Part shown: positions 49,271 to 61,400 of the stretch, in pieces
How positions within the stretch are numbered: the first letter of the stretch is position 1
Layout: every line of letters starts with the position of its first letter
Source: Sapria himalayana
Lineage: Eukaryota; Streptophyta; Magnoliopsida; Malpighiales; Rafflesiaceae
Direction of reading: 5' to 3'
DNA length: 64,000 nt
Assembly: GCA_029783825.1 (NCBI GenBank)
Contig: JAREIK010000781.1
Coordinates: 868,001 to 932,000, forward strand
Position numbers and translations under genes: made by a program
The notes under the pieces: model-generated
The model's database searches: none
Told to the model about the DNA's origin: nothing
Seen by the model: the letters and a program-made list of their open reading frames with translations, nothing else

Positions 49271-49470
49271 CGATTGATTTTTTTATTGTAGCGAGACTTC
49301 GGGGCCCAAAATATGATTCATCATCGTATTGTGCAAGGAATGATACCAGAAAGGTTCCGCGAAAACATGGCGGCTTCACGCGGCAGCAGTCGGTAAAGGA
49401 TCGCCGGTCAGAGCAAGAACATTCAACCGATACGGTGCGGCACGACATTAACCAAACTCAAAACAATACT
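49271..49470 (-). promoter_or_regulatory. MUS81 5' UTR and proximal promoter
   Basis: About 200 bp of single-copy-looking, relatively G+C-rich sequence lies between the MUS81 start codon and the next transposon. On the minus strand it holds TTTCGCGG (49357-49364), which fits the plant E2F consensus WTTSSCSS. This would suit a DNA-repair gene used in S phase. No clear TATA box is visible. The transcription start is not determined. Confidence 0.5.
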
Positions 49471-49601
49471 AATAGCAACTCCAATTTGAGTTACATAAGG
49501 GGTGTATCTCCATAACGTCTAAAATGGCACCCAATAATAAAAAAATATTACTCCAATAAAGTTAATATGAGAGGTGTCAAAATGTCATAAAATATATTGA
49601 G

Positions 49602-50110
49602 AAATTTCTCGTGCCCGGGCTTATGCCATACCGTGCCAAGTCCAACCGGACCTCGTGCCGTCCTTGGCCCGGCACGATACAGTGCTTAATTTTTTTTAAA
49701 AAAAAATTAGGGCTACTGGGCGCCGAAACCCTAATTTTTTTTAAAATTAGGGTTTCGGGCGCGCCCTATTCCTAATTTTTTTTAGAATTAGGGTTTCGGG
49801 CACGCCCTATCCCTAATTTTTTTTTAGAATTAGGGTTTCGGGCGCGCCCAATCCCTAATTTTTTTTAGAATTAGGGTTTCGGACGCACCCAATCCCTAAT
49901 TTTTTTTAGAATTAGGGTTTCGGACGCGCCCAATCTCTAATTTTTTTTAGAATTAGGGTTTCGGGCGCACCGAAATCCTAAATTTTTTTTTAATTTAGGG
50001 TTCGGCCCGACCGGGCCGAACCCGGCAAATCGTGCCGCGAGCCCGTGCCGGGCTGAACCCCCAAAAAACCGTGTCGGGCCAGGCCCGGCACGGCCCGTTT
50101 GACACATCTA
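49602..50110. mobile_element. hAT element with telo-box minisatellite, left end lost
   Basis: The right end TTGACACATCTA is at 50099-50110. The left side starts abruptly in family-type sequence (TCGTGCCCGGG) without an end, and MITE sequence expected at that point is also missing, so one deletion removed both. About 280 bp of its interior is a tandem repeat. Confidence 0.75.
49700..49995. repeat. 41-bp minisatellite carrying telo-box motifs
   Basis: About seven units of roughly 41 bp. Each has CCTAATTTTTTTT, then AGAATTAGGGTTTCGG, then a CGCGCCC-type spacer. Six units contain TTAGGGTTT exactly (the complement of the plant telo-box AAACCCTAA). One AAACCCTAA is in the other sense at the left edge. 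Each unit is itself an imperfect inverted repeat. Confidence 0.92.
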
Positions 50111-50270
50111 ATTATGGCTACTGTGCATCTCAAATGATTTTTCTCATAAGTCAAAAAAAAACTTTAATTAAAAAAATATTTAATTATTAAAATAACATCT
50201 TATTTTGGCACCTAACATTAAAGCATAATTTATTAATGTTTAAGTTGGGAAACTTTTTCAGTGAGTTCTC

Positions 50271-50816
50271 AATTGTGTTGAATTCTATCAAATTATTAAT
50301 GTTCATGAACATCATTTTAATAGAACTCTCACTGTTATGTTCCAACTAGCCATGTGTCTATGATCATCAATGCATGTGACTTATTCTGATGCCCATTGAG
50401 ATCATAAGACTCCCCACTATAGTCTCTTAAATCTAATTTTCATAAATAATGTGATTACACAAATGAGATTCCAATGAGGAGAGTCTTGTGGCCTTTAATG
50501 TAGGGTCAATAAATTGATCATAGGATTAATCATAAAATCACCAAAAAAAAGAAATTCATCATAAAATTCGAGTTCGTAACTAATTGTCTTATAACACCAT
50601 CTTTAATTAGGACTCTTTAGCAAATAACACCATAAATCAAGGTTAAGAAAGCTTATCAAATAATTATTTGGCAAGAGGCATATATATTCATTGAGGGCAT
50701 ATTATAGAGGACCATTATTATTATAATGAAAATGTGATGGATATGTATAAATATGTATAGATTATCATGTCCTCGATTAGGGGTTTGCAATGGGCCTCAT
50801 TGACCTGGCACAAACA

Positions 50817-50853
<37 letters not shown>

Positions 50854-50870
50854 AGCGTATGTATATGTTT

Positions 50871-50912
<42 letters not shown>

Positions 50913-53741
50913 TCACTCATACACACATGCTCATATATAAACTTTTGTGTGTGTGTGTGTGTGTTTGTGTCTGTGTGTGTGTCTGTGTGTGTGTCTGTGT
51001 TTAAGTATATATGATATATAAGTTTATATATAAATATTTTTACATACGTCTATATATTTCTATATATATATATATTGTGTGTAGGTGTGTGTCTAAATAT
51101 ACATATAAAAAGAATTTATAAAAAAAATGAAAACCCCATGTAAAATAGTTTCAAAAATGACTAGCAATTTAGAAAATAGCTAGTAGTTTCGAAAAAAACC
51201 ATTTATTTTCAAAAAATGTGGTTTCTGAAAAATTATGTTTTTCTTTGAAAAAAAAATATTTCAAAATTAGAAAATAGTTGTTTTCTGATTTTGGAAAATA
51301 GTTGTTTTTCTTAAAACGTATATATTTTATGTGGGATAAAAAAAAATAAAAATAACCAAAAATAAAAAACAAATATTTTGTGGGATAATATTTAATAACA
51401 AATTATGATTTGGGACAAAATTTATAAATATTCTTGAATTTGGGACTCATAATAATTATCCTAATGTAATTCATTGTAATTAAATTTACTCAAATTGAGA
51501 CAAGCCAGCATAAAAAATTGTTTTTTGGGCACCCAAAACTACTAGTCATTTTCGAAATTTTGGATAGCATAAAGTCATTTTTTTAAGAAATAACGGTCGT
51601 GGACATTGTTTCTCATTAGCTGTCCCTTAATGGAGCTTTGCTCTCTGAGTCATGACTCATCACTCATGCAACTCGATCTTTCTTTCCACACACACACACA
51701 CACACACAGAGATTATAATTTCATTTGTGCATAATGGGTTTTTGTCATATAAATTTCATTATTTTTGACTAATTTAGTTTCTACATGCTATCAAAGTTAG
51801 TTTTTTTATTCTCTCCAATCTCTCTAGGTTATGTCGAGGGGAAAAGGCTAAAGTGAAAAAGCATGAATGTTCATTCATCAATGAATGTGAAAATAGAACT
51901 TGAAAAAGTCAAAATGTGAAGGTGTTTAAGAAGATAGTGATGACTCTCTCGTATTGGTTATATTCTTTCATCACAATAGTTGGAGTTGCACAATTTGTAG
52001 AGAGAGCTCAAAGTTTTTCCCCCCACTTAGTTGAAAAATGGAAAATAGAGAATACGTGGAAGTGTGCTATGCACTTTCAATTGGTTGTGTTTTATATAAT
52101 TTGTTTTGATTATCTATTTTGTATAACTGAATATGTTTCTATTTTAATATTTTCATGTAAGTGCAGAAAAGTAAATATTAAGATGCTGTGAATGCAGTAA
52201 TAGCATGATAACGGGGGTCCTGGTGTCCGATCAGCGGGCCAAAGAAAATTTTGGATTAGAGCCCAGCCCATTCGAGAGATCTAACCCACTCCGGTTAATT
52301 AAACCAAGAAACTGTTATATATAAATATGTTTTTTTACTATTATTTCTACTCTACGAATTCTCTTTCCTCATACTATTTTTTTTTCTCTCTCTGTGATTT
52401 TCTTCCCGATTGCTGCACATACGGTAAGAACATTCTGATTTGGTTATAATTTGTAAATGCATAAGTATTTTTCTGTGTGGATGTAGCTTTTCATGTTGAA
52501 CGACTAGTGAACCACATTATTTTGTGTGTTTGTTGTGGTTTGTGTTTGTCATGTGGTTTTGTATACTGTCGAGGTTGAGGATATATATCATTTGCTATTT
52601 TACTATTTTCTTCTTCGTCTGAATATGTGAAATCATAAACATGGAAGTAGAATTGCCTAACAGGTTGTAATAAGAAAAAAAATGCAACTATGTTGGACAT
52701 GTATGATGCAACATGCAAGCATTGAATATAAGTGCATATGTTTTACAAAAGCGAGACTTGAATGGTGCATTGTGTAGACGTATGACAAAGGAGTGTGCTA
52801 CAATGCACATGTGTGATATATGTGTGAAACATGGCACATATGGTGATGTATGCAGTTTGACATTGTTATGAGGTGTAGGTGTATGCAACAACGTAGTGTA
52901 TTGTGGTGCAGTGTGATAGTGATGTGCAATGTAACATTAATTGTATAATAGGTGTCGTGTGTGTCATGTAATGACCGAGCAGTAAACATGTGAGACTATA
53001 CATGTTGTTACATATATTCATGGAGAAATTGAAAATTCCTCATATTATCTAGTACTTGTTTGGATGAGGTAAGCAAATATCCAATTGAGAGATATGTAAC
53101 TGTCACATTGCTTATCTTGGATGTAGAGATGGTATTAATCAAGGTAGTGATACGTTATCTCTACATGCACCATGCCACCTAGTGGTAGAAATAAGATTGA
53201 ATATATGAGATTTGAATCAATTAACTATTAAATCTCTTTGTGGATAAGGGATAAATTTGTCTACTCCAATTTATTATTTCTGTTATTTGAATTTGTCTAC
53301 TCCAACTTTATTATTTTTGTTCTCTAGGCATAATAGTGGTATGGAAGATGTTAGTATCTTGACAGTCTTAAATTCGAAAGTCAGACAAGCTGCTTGATTG
53401 GTTTAGACACCGCACGACATAACTTAGCACAACCCGTGTTGGGTTATAGTTTGTAGGTTAGTGTCATATCCAGGGATAGCAGTGGACCAGAGTGGGGGCG
53501 GGGAGTGTAGTCTACATTTTTGCACCTGCTTAAAAAAACTACGTCCATCCCAGGTCCACCCCCGTTAGTGGATATAATTTTAATCTCCAACCTCGGCCAC
53601 GGATAAATTTGTAATCCATATCCCCATCCCCACTTCCCCCGTACATGTTTCTCAAGCCCAAGCCCAAACTCAAGCCCAAGCTAAATAAATTCGATATTAA
53701 ATATCCAACAACATCCTAAATAATCTAACATAAGATAATGT
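50271..53741. other. Intergenic DNA upstream of MUS81
   Basis: No gene recognised. It contains a compound microsatellite (50816-51010), a CA run near 51690, a TATA-like TATATATAAATATG near 52318 with a pyrimidine-rich leader that may be LTR-derived, and a tract rich in TGCA/GTGCA words at 52680-52990. The open stretch at 51916-52191 has no known domain. Confidence 0.45.
50816..51010. repeat. Compound microsatellite
   Basis: Alternating AC, AT, AC, AT and GT runs in the order (AC)n(AT)n...(AC)n(AT)n...(GT)n(GTCT). AC and GT blocks can pair. Confidence 0.9.
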
Positions 53742-53749
53742 AGCATAAT

Positions 53750-56700
53750 TAGAGTGGTCAATTGGGCCGGGCCGGGCCGGCTGGCCACGGGAAAATTTCG
53801 TGCCCGGGCCCGTGCCGTAGTCGGGTAAGGCACGGGCTGTGCCATGCCGTGTTTGACCCGGCATGGTTCGCTGCCCGTGGCACGGCAGTCCGGCATGGAT
53901 TCGTCCCGTGTCCCCCTTGCTTCGCCCCTCCCGCAAAAAAGACCGCGGGTCGGGTCTGATTGGACCCGACCCGCGGTCCCACGAGACGGCCCAATTTCCC
54001 CCCCCCCCCCCCCCCCAACTGGCAAAAAAAAAAATTTAAATTTCAGCCGTTGGATCTCACCTCCAACGGCTAGGGGGCAAAATCCAACTGCCCTCATGAT
54101 TCTGCCCCTTAAAAAATTCAAAAAAAATTCAAAAAAAATGACTTTTTTTAAATAAAAATATTTTCTTTAATCTATAAATTTCACACCACCTCACTATAAC
54201 ATTTATGTTTTTCATAATCATTTTTTCTCTCAAATCTCTCATTTTCTCTTTCAAAAATCTTGCTTCTCTCTCTCGGGACTCGGGATTTCGGTATTCGGCT
54301 TGGATTTTCGGGAATCTCAACTTGAGTTTTGAATTTTGAGCTTGACTGTGGTGCACCGTGCACGTGACCGACCTCACTACTTTTACCGGGTAATTTATTT
54401 TAAGTTTTTTTTACTTATCTCTCTTTCTAGTTTCTCTCTCTAGACCAAAATAGAAAATTTTAAAATCAGTCATCTAGTCTCTAAATAACTATTCTTATTA
54501 ACAAAAATCCTAAAAAATGATAAATACTAATGAAACATATTTAAATTTAGAAAATGAAAATATTGCACCGATGTCTGAGGCTGCTGAAACTTTAGTTTCT
54601 CCAGTCGTCTCAACCCAAACTTCTAAAAAACAAAAAACTAGGAGGACTTCTGTAGTTTGGACTTGTTTTAATATAATAAAACAAAAAAATATTAGGGGTG
54701 AGGAAGAAGAAATGGCATAGTACAAATATTGTATGAGACTTTTAACATGTAAGAGTTTTTTTGGGACTGTGCATCTTAAGAGCCATGTCGAATTATGCAC
54801 CAAAAAATACGGTCCATTAGATTCTAGGCAAACCCAACTTGGCACTTCATTTTTTGAGACTGGATCGAGTTCAGTATCAATGATTACTCCCTTCATATAC
54901 TCCAACGAGTTGGGTATGGACGGTATGACCAGACTTATCACATTGATGGGTCTTTCGATCAGATTTTCTGAAGATCCAAGGGTAGTGCTCATAATGCAGA
55001 CATATTTTCAGCCTGCTTATCATAGGATTACTAGGTCCACATCTAGAAATGACATACTAAAAATATATAAGTTAGAAAAAACAAAAAATAATTAATGAAT
55101 TTATGGCATATAGTGGAGTGGTGTCCGTGATGTTCGATATCTAGACAAGTCACGATAAATTATCTTATGCATGTCTCACCAGCCACTATGTAGATTCTAA
55201 CTAGACTATGAATAAAAAAATTTTAGGATTCTCTGAGATTCTTCATCCTCATGATGGCCCGGCCATTTTTGAGTGTATGATGAAAATCTTTAGGTAATAT
55301 AAAATTCAAAATAAAATTTTTAGTGTCACATTCGATAACGCATCTAATAATGGAGTAGCGATTAACATGTTTATTAGGAATATTAGAGACGCACCATTAG
55401 GAAAGATTTTTCATGTCATATGCATGTGTTACGTGATTAACATGATTGTTCAAGTGGGGTATGAAGGTGTGTTCCCCCGCGTTGGATAATATACGTAATG
55501 CACTAAAATATATTCATACTCCTCGCAGACAACAAGAGTTTGGTAGTCTCTATTTATCTGCGAATCTTAAGAAGAAGAAATTCCAATCGGATGTGAGACA
55601 TCGTTGGAATTATAGTTTACACGTACCTGATGTTGGAATCATGTGTTGGATACGAACACGTGATATCTAACTACGTCAATAGTAAGAGTGACGAACTTAT
55701 TATTGACGACACTGCCTAGGCTTCATGAATTTTATTTATGCAATTCCTGAAGATTTTTTATGACACGACGAACATGTGTTCGTCGGTTTATGCGCCCACG
55801 ACTTGCATTGCATTCTGGTGCATATATAATATTAGTAGCATGTTTAGGAAGTACCGAGCTGACCCGACACTTAGCCATATGGTTGCATAGATGGAAACCA
55901 AGTATTTAAAGTACTAGTCCACCGTTCCATCTCTTTATTGCCTCGCTGCATGCATGAATCCTAGGATTAAGGTGGAAGGGGTAGAAAACACCCTGACTTA
56001 CATTTCCTCGTGCATGAACCTGGAAGAGCCACCTGAAGGGTTCATTCACGAGAAGTTGACTGACTTGTTCACATACTACGATACTAGGTATGGTGGTGGT
56101 GGTGGTGAGACTGTGATTATGGACATTGATACCTTGTTCGAAGATAATGATTTTTCCATTCAACTAGCGAGGGAAAAACGTTGGGGTGGACCATCACATA
56201 GTAGCGAGCTTTCTCGGTACTTAGATACCGATTATTGCTCAATCCTATCACATTCTGATACGAATAATCTTGATATATTACAGTGGTGGAAATCATATGA
56301 GTCCACCTTTCCCGTGTCATCCTACTGACTCCTCCGGTGTCAAGCATAGCATCGGAATCTGCTTTTTTTGTTGCAGTGAATGTAATTTCGGATAGGAGAT
56401 CGAGATTACGTCCAGATATTGTTGAGGCCTTGGCTTGTTTGAAGGATTGGGAGGATTCAAGATTTAGCATCCATGATCGTCCTGGATCTGGGACTGAGAC
56501 AAGGACCGATGCCGTATCCACTGCGATAGCAGAGGAGTTGATTGCTGATGATGATGATCCATATGATACTGATCTTGATGTTGCGGCGGATGATGCTCAT
56601 GATATGCCGATTGACGATTGATGATGATCTACTGTTTTTTGATTTCAATGTTTTATTGTTTATTGATTGTACGCTTTATTTATATGTTATGTTGAAACTT

Positions 56701-57206
56701 TAATTTATTTGGTTCGGACCTTCAGTATCTAATGGCTGATTGGTCATTTTTCATTTGATTTGTTTATGTTTTTTTTTACTTTTTAATTTTTTTTAACATA
56801 ATTTATTAATTTATTTATTTTTTTTGTTCTAATTTTTCATTTAAAATTTTATAACTCTATTATATAATTCTAATAAATTATAAACTAATTTTATATTACA
56901 TTATAAAAAAATTTTTAACTTTGTAATTTTAATAAAATTTAATAATTTTCATATTATAAATATATAATATTATACATTATCTAAATTTTTATATATAATT
57001 TAATAATTTATATAATTAAAATAAAAATTAAAACAGAATAATTAATAAAAAAAAATATTTTTTGTCTGGCTCGAGCGGGCCCGACTTTTTTTAACCGTAC
57101 CAGGCCAGGCACGGCACGGTAACCGTGCCGGGCCAGGCCCGTCATGAACGGACGCCCGTGCTCAAAAAAAATGGGCCGGTGCGGCCCGGCCCGTTTGACA
57201 CCTCTA
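53750..57206 (+). mobile_element. Long hAT element with perfect target duplication
   Basis: 3,457 bp with ends TAGAGTGGTCAA and TTGACACCTCTA and a perfect 8-bp duplication AGCATAAT (53742-53749 and 57207-57214). A C-run of about 18 bases (about 53999-54016) lies at the same place as in the copy at 24823. The transposase region is at 54517-56621. Confidence 0.96.
54517..56621 (+). pseudogene. hAT transposase pseudogene
   Basis: It starts MINTNETYLNLENENIAPMS. The pre-finger block SKKQKTRRTSVVWTCFNII is intact, but a TAG stop at 54718-54720 precedes the zinc finger (MRLLTCKSFFGTVHLKSHVE from 54733), and the first zinc-finger Cys codon reads as Tyr. Further blocks: MTRLITLMGLSIRFSEDPRV, DNIRNALKYIHTPRRQQEF, and a C-terminus at 56337-56621 (ISDRRSRLRPDIVEALACLK) with an acidic tail. 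Several stops and frameshifts. Unlike the copy at 25636 it keeps the segment after the finger. Confidence 0.9.
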
Positions 57207-57525
57207 AGCATAATATATTTGAACAAAATACAAACAACAAATGTTCAAAATACTACTTCAATTTAATATAATTCATCATAAACAAACAACATAATTGTAA
57301 TAAAATCATTTTAATCAACTCAATCACCTGTTAACACCGGCTTCACACCAACTCAATCATCCCTTAACAGTTAACACCATCGATGGTGGTGGAATCTACT
57401 TCTTCAATATCAATTTCCTATATCATTAAAATAAAAAAATTATTAGATTCTTCTAAAGAAAAATTTTCTACTAAAATGATATACCTAATCATCAATATCA
57501 AGATCCTCCAATAATTTGTAGCTTT

Positions 57526-59662
57526 TCAGGCATGTTGAAGTAGATGAACCTTAAAATAAAAATTAATGCATTGGTCATAAATAATGCACATTATGATGCA
57601 TATACAAATAATATTCCATAACCAATTTTGAGAGCACATCAAAGCTTCTACTATAGTTGGAATAAGTCTATTGTGATGTGGACTGATCACCCTCTCACTT
57701 GTACTAAAAGCAGATTCCGAGGCAACGGTAGAAACAGGAAAAGCAAAACAATCTTTAGCAATCATTTGGGGGAGGGGATACTTGGGATCACTTGTCTTCC
57801 AAAAAGACAGTACATAAAAATCTGAAGTTCTTGGCATCATACCATCTTCTAAATAATAATCTAACTCAAACCTTTCATGTGCTTTTGTTATGTCTCTTGT
57901 TTGTATAAACTTATCAAAATCAAAGAGATCATTAATTAATGGAGAGTTGGAATCAATATCTGATTGAAGAGGGGAAGGAGAAGGCTGTGGTTCATAATCA
58001 TTTCCTTGCCTTGCTTCATATTCTCCAACCAATTGCAAGCAAAGCTCCTTAATCCTTATCACTTCATTTAAAGCTTCCACACCTCCATACATTTTCTCAT
58101 AGTAATACTCCAAAATTCTCAACTTATACTATGAATCTAAAACAGTAGCTATTCCCATAACTCCATGAATCACACTCCAATATTTGTTAAACTTTTCTAA
58201 CATATTAAAGGCCATATCTTTTATCACTTCTTTGTGACTTTAAAGCCACTTAGATATTTCTACTCCTATCCTAAAAATAGTTGGAAAGTATACATTAGCA
58301 GTAGGATACTTAGTACCTGAAAACAATTTGGTTGCAGTATGAAACAATTCCAATTTTTCATAAATCTCTCTTGTCACCTCCCAATCATTTTCAGTTGGAC
58401 AAATATTTTGATGAGAATCTCAATATTTCAAGCCATCAAACACATCTCTATAAATTAGACTAGCTTAAAGCATGAGAAAAATTAGAATTCCATCGAGTCT
58501 TAACATCAAGAGCAAGCTTCTTGTTACTTGGAATATGTATTTGATGAGCTGTATCTTCAAATTTTTGCACTCTCTTGGGAGATGCTATCCAATAAGCAAC
58601 ACTATCATTATTTTTTTCAATACCATCTTTTATCACATTCAAACCATCTTGAATAATTAAGTTGAGAATATGTGCACAACAATGCATATGGAACCACCGA
58701 CCATGCAATATTAATGAACCAAATGGAAGTTTATCGATCAAAATAGCCACAACTACATCATTAGTAGTACAATTATCCATAGTCAAAGTTATCAACTTTC
58801 TATCAAGGTTCCTACGAAAAAACACTCCATCAAACACTCCACAAGCACTTATTTGGTATGTGAATAAGGCACATATAAAAATCTAAAGATAATAAATAAC
58901 ACATGTTAATGAAAGATCATTACTACTATATAATAAATAACACATGATAATGAAAGATTGTTAGTACCTTATAATTCGACTTTGCAATGTTTAAGAATTG
59001 TCAATAAAGTGTGTGGTGATTGCCATGTATCCATTTCTTTGATTATTTGAGGTCCACATGTCCATAGTGATAGCAACTCTACTTTTTTTTCCAACAACTT
59101 TATTGTCTTCTCCTTTTCGATCATGTAAATTTTAAAGATATGATTTTTGAGAGTTTGCGGGATACCATTTTGAATATTGGTTGAAGAGTGTGACAATATT
59201 TTTGTAACTTATGATGCTCAACCATACAAAGAGGATATTCATGCAATACAATCATATTGGAAAGATCCCTCCACCCCTCCTCTTAAACAAATTGCTAGTT
59301 CTCCATTATTTTCTTAGTATCCTTTTTTAATTGGTTTGATACCAATAAACATTACTTCAAATTTTTATATTTTTTCCTCGAACAACTTTTAAGATGGTTA
59401 TGCAAGTGGCTAGTTCAACTCTTAGCACCACCACAAGCATTTTCTTACATTCATTCCACTAAGCCTTTATATTCTCATCAACTATTTTCCTCTTGAAATA
59501 ATTCCACACAATTGAACTATGCCTATCTATTTTACTAAGAGTCGATGGAGTTGAATTGGTAGATTGATTTTCATCAATTGAGATTGAAAGTTGGTTACAT
59601 TCACCTCGTTTTGCAAATGTTTCAAGAGTTGACATATTATTTTTCATTGCTTCTCCTTCCAT
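57526..59662 (-). pseudogene. RICESLEEPER-like hAT transposase, broken
   Basis: A second, distinct hAT transposase. The N-terminus (59459-59662) opens MEGEAMKNNMSTLETFAKRG and reaches SSIVWNYFKRKIVDE, the start of a BED domain. The middle (58460-58837) has LTMDNCTTNDVVVAILIDKL, HMHCCAHILNLIIQDGL and LALDVKTRWNSNF, all typical hAT blocks. The C-terminus (57526-58122) has the dimerisation domain: SDFYVLSFWKTSDPKYPL, VSTVASESAFSTSERVISPH and TIVEALMCSQNWL. The frame is interrupted between blocks, so it is probably inactive, but it is less eroded than the other relics. Confidence 0.85.
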
Positions 59663-60289
59663 TGTTTATAATCAACTACATGTAAAAATGTTTAATTTTA
59701 TAAATATTTATGCATTGACATATGACAATATAAATGTACGAAGATGATATCTCATGATAGAATATGGAAAAAGGTGAGAGATAATTGGCTACAACCCCAT
59801 TTGAAAAGAAGAGTAACTAATTAGAAGTTATAATTGGCCACAGCCCGAGAATGAATGGTTTGTTCAAGTTGAAGCCCAATACTCCCATTGATACCATCAT
59901 CTATTTTATATAGTCAACAATACATATATATACCCAAATACAAACATATATAACTAGCTAAAATACAAACCTATATATACCCAAATACAAACCTATATAT
60001 GTTTTCAGCTTATACGATCTACTCAAGGACAAAATAGAGAGAAAGATATAAAAATCAATGGGGAAAAAAAGGCAAAATGAGAGAATATAGAGAAGATGGA
60101 GATTCAGCTGAGAGAGAAACTCGCCTGTAGTGTAGCGATCAACAAGGAGCTAGGCTGTAACTGCGAGGAGCTGGAAGAGGTAGGCGAATCAGGTGTGTGT
60201 TTCATTGTGCAAGAGAGAGAGATGGAGGTAGGAAGGGCTTTAAGAGTAGGTGGGCCGTGGGCGGCTGAGCAGAATAAATTAGGGCTTGA

Positions 60290-60290
<1 letters not shown>

Positions 60291-60339
<49 letters not shown>

Positions 60340-60372
60340 TATTTATTTATTTATATTTATATTTATATTTAT
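60291..60372. repeat. (TA)n followed by (TTTA)n microsatellite
   Basis: About 22 TA units at 60291-60336 pass into TTTA/TTTATA units. Confidence 0.9.
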
Positions 60373-60740
60373 TTATTTAACAGGTAACGAGGATGGGGTG
60401 GGGTGGGGCGAGTACGGGGCAGGGGTAAGAGTAAGTTTATCCCTATCTCCATCCCCGCATGGGTTTATATGTGTATCCCTGTATACGTCCACCATCCAAT
60501 ACGTATAGTCCATCCCCGATCCAAACGGGGTAGGTTTGAACAAATAACCAATTTTCCCTGATTCACGACCATCCCTCTCATATCGGGCCATGCCTATATG
60601 TGAAGCATGTGGTGCCATGCTAAGCACCCTGCTCCCTACCCAAAAAGTCAAATTTACATTGAGGGACCTTATTGGACATATGTCAAAAATAATTTTTACT
60701 GAGAGATTTATTTTATTATTTTTAATCTCTTTTCGATTCA

Positions 60741-61025
60741 TTTAAAAATTCATCAAATCAAACTAAAGTCAAAAAATAATTAAATCAAATTATAGTGACC
60801 AGGATAACCCAAAATGAAGAAGTTGCCTTAAAACACAAAATCACTTTGGTTAAGAATGATAGAATGATGATCAAAGTAACTGAAGTAGTATTAATGGTGA
60901 TACGTGATAGTTGTTTATGGTGGCAATACGTTAAATAAAAATATTATTTTTTTTATTAATATGAAAATTTTCAAAAAAAAATGAAGTATATAACTAAATA
61001 TGTGTGTGTGTGTGTGTGTGTGATA
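60741..61025. other. A+T-rich intergenic DNA
   Basis: No gene seen. It ends in a TG microsatellite at about 61001-61022. Confidence 0.4.
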
Positions 61026-61030
61026 TCTAA

Positions 61031-61184
61031 TGCACAATGCTATCACTTAATAATGAGTTTAGAAAAGTTTAATATATAAATATTCTTAATCTCAAAAATC
61101 AAAATGTTTCTATATGATGAGTCTCGAACATGATACATGCCAACCCTTAAATGAAAGTAATTATCATCACACAAAGATATGATA
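61031..61184 (-). mobile_element. tRNA-derived SINE copy with canonical B box
   Basis: The minus strand has GTTCGAGAC (complement at 61121-61129), an exact fit to the pol III B box GTTCGANNC. About 35 nt before it lies an A-box-like TGTGTGATGATAATTA. The body matches the other copies (TGCACAATGCTATCACTTA block at 61030-61050). Confidence 0.7.
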
Positions 61185-61269
61185 TGATATGTGTGTGTGT
61201 GTGTATTTCATGTCTTAATGCGATAATAATTATTTTCGTTCAAGATATATGTGTGTGTGTGTATATATA

Positions 61270-61400
61270 TCATACCTAATACATAATATTCTCTCTTAAT
61301 TTTAGATCTGAAAGAATTTAATATATTGAGTCTTATCTTCAATATAACACCTATTAACTTTTGGACAATTTTGATTATCATTGCATGAAGATATGATACA
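61270..61400 (-). mobile_element. Eroded SINE copy
   Basis: The same order of landmarks as the copy at 61031-61184 (ATACATAATATTCTCTCTTA, AAAGAATTTAATATA, GATTATCATTGCATGAAGATATGA), but without a clear B box. A CACACACGTGTGTGTG tract follows. Confidence 0.4.

Larger units (their letters stand above)
49473..50270. mobile_element. Harbinger-type MITE disrupted by a hAT element
   Basis: The left end TAGCAACTCCAATTTGAG, preceded by TAA, and the interior match the MITE at 3720-4108 up to about 49601. The match resumes at ATGGCTACTGTG (about 50113) and runs to a diverged right end near 50270. It lies directly upstream of the MUS81 promoter. Confidence 0.75.
53470..60545 (-). mobile_element. Probable RICESLEEPER-like hAT element, split by a nested hAT
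   Basis: A minus-strand transposase region (57526-59662) is flanked on both sides by blocks rich in GGGGATGGGG/CCATCCCC words (53470-53660 and 60390-60545), a composition typical of the ends of one hAT group. The element at 53750-57206 sits between the left block and the transposase. Exact ends and target duplication could not be set. Confidence 0.45.

Noticed and set aside
49571..49582. GAGGTGTCAAAA read as a hAT left end
   Set aside because: It aligns with the MITE interior (GGAGGTTGCAAAATGA region of the copy at 3720-4108), and the 8-bp flank does not match the right flank ATTATGGC.
49700..49995. Interstitial telomere array
   Set aside because: TTTAGGG is not tandem on its own; the motif occurs once per 41-bp unit inside a hAT element.
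50790..51014. 74-codon open frame rich in Thr-His and Val-Cys
   Set aside because: It is a translated microsatellite.
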